From Zygnema cylindricum (Eukaryota; Streptophyta; Zygnematophyceae; Zygnematales; Zygnemataceae): 26,715 nt of DNA. The position numbers and the translations under genes were made by a program. The notes below the pieces were generated by a model. The model had not been told where the DNA came from and ran no database searches. It saw only the letters and a program-made list of their open reading frames with translations. The DNA lies in assembly GCA_037447655.1 (NCBI GenBank), contig JBBHKE010003303.1:1-26715 (forward strand). The letters run 5' to 3'. This document shows positions 22,100 through 26,715 of this stretch, one piece after another (the stretch's first letter is position 1; each line of letters starts with the position of its first letter).

Positions 22100-22600
22100 A
22101 AAGGTACATTCTAAGGAAAATATCCGGCGTTGAACATATTTTTATAAAATGGAGAAACTCCAACTAACCCTAGAAGACGTATCAAAAGTTTCAATGCTAC
22201 ATTTGCGGTTTACTATTTTTTTGGCACATTTTATGAAATGAAAACCTAATTAACCTTGGAATTTTTTTTACCATGTACATTCTATGAACAATATTTGTCC
22301 TTTAGATATATTCTTACTCATGCACCTTATTCTTAATAAACCTTAAAATAACCTTTGACAGTATTCTCGTAGAAATCCTAAATAATTTTGATATTTTTAT
22401 TGAAGAAACCCTGAACAACCTTTGATATTATTCTTCAAGAAACCCTAACACCTTTGCTACTTTTCTTGAAGAAATTCTAAATGACACCAAATAATTTATT
22501 GATGTTATTCTCAGAGTAGCTCTAAATTAAAAAAAAAAACCTAAACCCTAAATCATTCTTGGATAAACCCTAAATAGCCATAGAAGCTATTATCAAAGGA
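22100..22600. repeat. Degenerate tandem repeat with telobox-like AAACCCTAA words
   Basis: Loose units of roughly 45-55 bp recur as GAAGAAACCCTAA...CCTTTGATATTATTCT variants, e.g. near 22405, 22435 and 22465, with AAACCCTAAA at about 22550 and 22566. Units are heavily diverged. The CCCTAAA core matches the plant telomere repeat and telobox. Confidence 0.5.
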
Positions 22601-22775
22601 ATTCTATAAGATATTTAATAGACAAGTAACAGAACTATAATGGAAATGCATAGAAAGGATAACCAAAATATGGTTATTCCAGGCTTAAAAAAAAAAAACA
22701 AAAACGGAAAATTTAATGCTAGAAAATTTGTGAGTGGCTGTTTAAATCGTTAGGCAATTGAATTAGGGAGTTAAG

Positions 22776-22872
22776 AAGGAAGGGTAGGAGAGAAGAAGAG
22801 AGGGGCGGAAGAGGGCGAGAGGGGGGAGAGGAGAGAGGGAGAGAGGGTGAGGGAGAAGTGGACAGGGGGAGG
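22776..22872. repeat. Purine-rich GAGAGGG tract
   Basis: Almost pure purine on the plus strand with GAGAGAGGG units, about 95 bp. Simple sequence. Confidence 0.75.
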
Positions 22873-24205
22873 TTTTCTTGTAAAGATAGCTTTGACAGTT
22901 TAGCTTTTAGATGAAAACAAAATTAACAAAACTGACAAAATTGACAAATTGACGATTTAGAAATTTTGGTCGAACTGTGACAATCAACCCATTTTTATCC
23001 AAACTGTACACGAAATTAAATTCTCATTTATCTCCTTCTTGTTCAACGGAATTATGGTTCCATGTATAGTTTAAGCATAAATTGGTTTAAATAATCCAGA
23101 TTTTGCATGCTCAAAATACACAGTACAAATTTCTTCTCAAACGGGCCCCAATTTATTTATTTTTAAGCTACTTAAATTTACAATAAAGTGATTTTATGTT
23201 TTGATATCATCGAAATCATTCCTGTAACTTGAATGATTATTTTTGTATTGATAAAACATAGGTATCATATGATGCTTCAAAGGAGGAGAAAGGGAGACAA
23301 ATTTATTGTAACTTTATAGTTCGTTTCAGACCATTTAGAATTACGTCAAATTTTTATTCTTTCTTTAGGTGAAAATGCAAATTTGCTTACATAGAACATG
23401 TTTTAGTATTGAAGGCATCTATTTTATACCAAATTTAGTGTGGATTGAAAACTGTAAATGAATGTCGCTAAAATGTTGCCACTTGATTGGATATAGTTTT
23501 ACCATCAATAACATTAATTGGTGTAGATAAACCAAAAGAAAACATTTTAAATGAAGCCACTATAATAAAGATGCGAAGAAACCTTTCCTTTAGCGTTAAG
23601 TAAGCAATATTCTTTTGCAAATTTTGAGCTTCGTCTAAATTGTTAAAAAGACTTTAAAAGATTGTTTCAAAGCTTTAAAAAATTGTTTCTTTATTGACTC
23701 TTTTTAAAAAGAAATTTTCAACAGAGCTTACACAATTGCTTCAAACTTCAAATTTAAGCTAGTACAGTTTGAAATCATTAATTATCCTTAAGATTTTAAA
23801 TTAAGGCTTAACTAGAGTTTAGGGAGGATTCAAAACCGGTATAAAAAGCACAAATTTAAATTTCTGCTGTTTCAATCAATGGGTATAAGCCTATCGATCT
23901 ATTAATTTTACTATTCTTGTCTTTATGTGCAGAAAATGGATAGAAAATGGATATTAATCTGATCGAATTCTTAATTTTTGTTTATTTTTTTCTCCATGAT
24001 CAGATATTCAACAGAAACCGTTAAATTTCTTGTCTCGTTCTCTCGAGAGTAAAATAGTCTGGGATACTGTTTTTTTTGTCCGTATTGCCCAATGTGGATA
24101 CGAATACGAACAAATGCACGCCTTTTTCCCGGTCTTCCCAATTCTTATGCAGATTTTAACAAAAGCAGGTGTAATTTTTGCATCCTAAATTTTGTGAAAG
24201 TTTGT

Positions 24206-24207
24206 TT

Positions 24208-24244
<37 letters not shown>

Positions 24245-24368
24245 TTCTCTCTCCCTCTCCTCTCTCTCTCTTTCTCTCTCCCTCTCTTTGTCCCTCTCTC
24301 CCTCCCACTCTCCCTCTCGCTCCCTCTCACTCTTCCTCTCTCTCTCCTTCTTTCTCCCTCTCTTTTTT
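24206..24368. repeat. CT-rich microsatellite
   Basis: (CT)n with CCCTCT interruptions, about 160 bp. It lies just upstream of a GC-richer leader-like island at 24370-24526, an arrangement common for CT-rich plant core promoters and leaders. Confidence 0.9.
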
Positions 24369-24489
24369 TCCTTTCTTCGCCTGTCAAAATCCTTCTAATT
24401 CGGGTGTCGCCACCTGTCAGTCGTGCAGCCTCTGTTTCCGATCCTGAGTTCCCGAGCCTGTTTTGCCTTATCTGGCATTCTGATTTCCA

Positions 24490-24526
24490 ATGCTGCGACG
24501 ATTGTCGCGGCGATCTACCTCTTTCG
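24490..24526 (+). CDS. Possible first coding exon with mitochondrial presequence-like peptide (weak)
   Basis: An ATG at 24490 opens MLRRLSRRSTSF and runs into a possible donor TTTCG/GTAATC at 24527. The peptide is Arg/Ser-rich with no acidic residue, like the start of a mitochondrial targeting peptide. The island from 24370 is GC-richer than its surroundings and follows a CT-rich tract, as a plant 5' leader would. No downstream exon could be joined with certainty; an acceptor TTTCAG at about 26268 would be phase-compatible but soon meets a stop. Twelve residues are too few for an identification. Confidence 0.2.
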
Positions 24527-24707
24527 GTAATCTTCCATATATATGCACCTCAATTAGTGTGGATGGATGGGAAAAAAATGAAAGTGAGAGAGAGATTATA
24601 TATTTTGAATGCCCACCTTTATTGGTGTGGATGAACTGAAAGAATTGAGAATTTCGTTTTTACTGGTGCAAAATGTCTGCATTTATTCTATGTTTCTAAA
24701 GAGGCGA

Positions 24708-24782
24708 AAGAGAGAGAGAGGGGGGAAGAGTGAGAGGGAGAGAGAGAGAGAGAGAGGGGGGGGGAGGGGGGAGGGGGAGGGG

Positions 24783-24826
<44 letters not shown>

Positions 24827-24917
24827 GGAGAGAGAGAGGAGAGAGAGAGAGAGAGAGAGTGAGAGAGAGAGAGAGAGAGAGAGGGAGGGAGGGGGGAGGG
24901 GGAGGGGGGAGGGAGAG
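24708..24917. repeat. GA-rich microsatellite, opposite strand bias to the CT tract at 24206
   Basis: (GA)n with G-rich interruptions (GGGGGGGGAGGGGGG), about 210 bp. Together with 24206-24368 it forms a potential long-range inverted repeat around a ~340-bp spacer. The open frames here are repeat translations. Confidence 0.9.
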
Positions 24918-25559
24918 GTGTGAAGAAATTTTGAGAGAAGAAAATATTTCCGAGTATTTGTCTATTTTCAATTCTTCTGTTTTTCAAACTCTCTTCCCGT
25001 TGTTCTTCTCAATAATTTTTTTATTTCTGGTAATCTCTCTTTTTCGTGTTCTTTACTTGCATTTCTTTTTTTCTGGTGGGTGGTCTTGGTGGGCAAAAAA
25101 AAAAAAAAAAACAACAACAAAAAAGACTCAGTTTATTGGTTCTCAAAGATGAGAAGCTCGCGTTTCGATCCGCGATTTTTTTTTTTGTTTCAATCCGGCC
25201 TCTGTCTTTTTCTCCGCCATGTGAGGACAAAAACTATCCCTAAAACCCTAAAATAACCTCGTAAAACCCCTAAAAATCTTAAATCTGGAAAACCCACCAA
25301 TGGGAAAAACCACTCCACCAGAAAAAAAAACAAAAAAACACAACAAAAAGTCAAAGATGGAAAACAAAAGACAGCTTCGATTTATTTTGCATTTAAAAAT
25401 TATTCAAAAAACCCCAGAAACAAAAAAAACCTCTTCTCTCTCTCCCCATCTCTCTCACTTTCTTTTAAAACACAAGAAAAAATCTGTTCTCTCTCCTATC
25501 ATTTTTGCTGCCATGTAAACTAACCCTGAAAAGCACCAAAAATAGAAACTCTAAAACAC

Positions 25560-25754
<195 letters not shown>

Positions 25755-25975
25755 TTTTATTTTTTCTGGCTCAGATACACGGAAAGTCTGTTCTCTCTCC
25801 TTTCATTTGCTGCCACGTGGCACTTTGTCTCTGGTGCTAGCTGGCGAGCTGTCGTCCTTTTCTCTCTTTCGTCCGGAGTGAGATCCAACGGCGTTTTGAA
25901 CGCCGGGTTTGTCCTTTTCCGGGCAATGCATCGGATTTTTGGGCATTTGTGGGAGCAAAAACGACCAATGGTGCT
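25755..25975 (+). promoter_or_regulatory. GC-richer island with G-box, possible promoter or leader
   Basis: After the CT tract the sequence becomes GC-richer and contains a G-box-like GCCACGTGGC (about 25812-25821), a plant bZIP/bHLH binding core, plus ATCCAACGGCGTTTTGAACG. No coding frame is convincing. Taken with the CT-rich flanks and the leader-like segment downstream, this may be the promoter or leader of a plus-strand gene extending past the right edge. This is inferred from composition. Confidence 0.3.
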
Positions 25976-26053
25976 GTCTCTCTCGCTCACTCTCTCTCTC
26001 TCTCCCCCTTGTATTTTTTGTCTTTTGTGGAGCAAAAACGATGAATCGCGCTT

Positions 26054-26226
26054 TCCCCCTTTCCCCCACTGCCCTCCCTCTCCTCCCTCTCCTCCTCCTC
26101 TCTCCTCCCTCTCCTCTCCTCCCTCTCCCATTCTCTCTCCCTCTCTCTCTCTCCCTCTCTCTCTCCCTCTCTCTTTCCCTCTCTCTCCCTCTCTCTCTCT
26201 CCCTCCCTCTCTCTCTCCCCTCTCTT
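26054..26226. repeat. CT/CCT-rich tract
   Basis: About 170 bp of CTCTC and CCCTCTC units, pyrimidine-only apart from a few bases. A related shorter tract lies at about 25976-26004. Confidence 0.85.
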
Positions 26227-26268
26227 AACCCCGACCATTTTTTCTGTTTCTATGTCGTTTCATTTCAG

Positions 26269-26485
26269 TTGGCATTCACGGAACTCCTCAAGTCTCTTTT
26301 TCAAACCGGCATTTCTCTCTCTCTCTTTTTCGCCTTTCAATACTATGGATACCACTCTTTCTGTCTCTCTACTCCCTCCGATTATTCAGAAAAAATTGAA
26401 GAAATTGGGGTTTTCCAAAGTTTAAGACCATGGTGTTTAAATAAATTTCCATATCTTTATGGTTTTGTTCAATCCTATTATTGGT
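26269..26485 (+). other. Possible 5' leader or first exon of a plus-strand gene (weak)
   Basis: The segment starts after a good acceptor (TTTCATTTCAG, ending 26268) and ends at a strong donor (TATTG/GTAAGT at 26486). One frame is open from 26270 to 26422 and contains an ATG at 26345 reading MDTTLSVSLLPPIIQKKLKK then LGFSKV before a stop. The LxPPIIxKLKxLGF pattern faintly resembles a DEAD-box helicase Q-motif region, but it would need a poor donor (AAA/GTTTAA) to continue. The segment may equally be a non-coding leader exon. Confidence 0.2.
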
Positions 26486-26715
26486 AAGTTCTTAACTCGC
26501 AAGAAAAAACCCAAAATCCCAAAAAAAACCCAAAGCAGAAAAACCCAAAATTCCAAATAAGGAAAAACAACACCGAGCCCCGAAAAATAATTTCTTAAAG
26601 TTTCTTTTGAGGATTCTTCCAAGTGCTTTTTTTACGGTTTCTATGCTTTTTTTTAAACTCAAATAAACCTCAAATCTGAATACAGAAAATTAAGAACTTC
26701 TAGAACTTCAAATTT

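Larger units (their letters stand above)
21427..24205. other. AT-rich intergenic DNA without a recognised gene
   Basis: It contains scattered telobox words, the degenerate repeat block at 22100-22600 and a purine tract at 22776-22872, described separately. Both strands were read for coding frames with splice signals; none is convincing. Confidence 0.5.

Noticed and set aside
24605-25240. Frames of 65-140 aa across the GA tract and poly-A runs
   Set aside because: They consist mainly of repeat translation and homopolymer-derived lysine/glutamine runs.

Overview
The window is nuclear DNA from a streptophyte, most likely a land plant. The evidence is two spliced genes with GT-AG introns and plant-type homologies, AT-rich intergenic DNA full of transposon remnants, long (GA/CT)n tracts beside gene starts, and dispersed telobox-like AAACCCTAA motifs. 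The lineage (bryophyte, lycophyte or other) cannot be fixed from this sequence. A 10-base N run at 18421-18430 is an assembly gap.

Layout. (1) 1-2680, minus strand: the first three coding exons of an ARGONAUTE gene, which runs off the left edge. I found it by joining three short exons with matching splice phases; its open frames are too short, or lack an ATG, to show up as plain ORFs. (2) 2681-4016: a 1.3 kb divergent intergenic region shared with the next gene, about two thirds of it filled by a 199-bp MITE and a ~707-bp inverted-repeat element. (3) 4017-9022, plus strand: a complete five-exon gene for a 757-residue RSRC2-like protein with a C-terminal SMAP domain, a predicted nuclear RNA-processing factor. 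(4) 9023-10192: downstream DNA without a recognised gene. (5) 10201-13784: a 3.6 kb hAT-type element with 15-bp terminal inverted repeats and a perfect 8-bp target-site duplication; no intact transposase is visible. (6) 13785-17780: mostly unrecognised DNA, a long (GA)n tract and weak minus-strand exon candidates. (7) 17781-21430: a dense transposon graveyard containing a hAT-like end with 62-bp tandem repeats, a second copy of the 3' end of the hAT family, a second copy of the 199-bp MITE, a 490-bp relative, and a GTAC-rich palindromic stretch. (8) 21430-24200: AT-rich DNA with degenerate telobox-bearing repeats. (9) 24200-26715: alternating CT-rich and GA-rich tracts around GC-richer islands that look like plant 5' leaders; one or two plus-strand genes may begin here and continue past the right edge.

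The two confident genes are transcribed away from each other and both belong to RNA biology (small-RNA silencing and pre-mRNA processing). Whether they are co-regulated is inference only. The most informative non-gene structure is a small family of TIR elements (CACCG...CGGTG ends flanked by TA) with four or five members here, one of them 58 bp upstream of the ARGONAUTE start codon.
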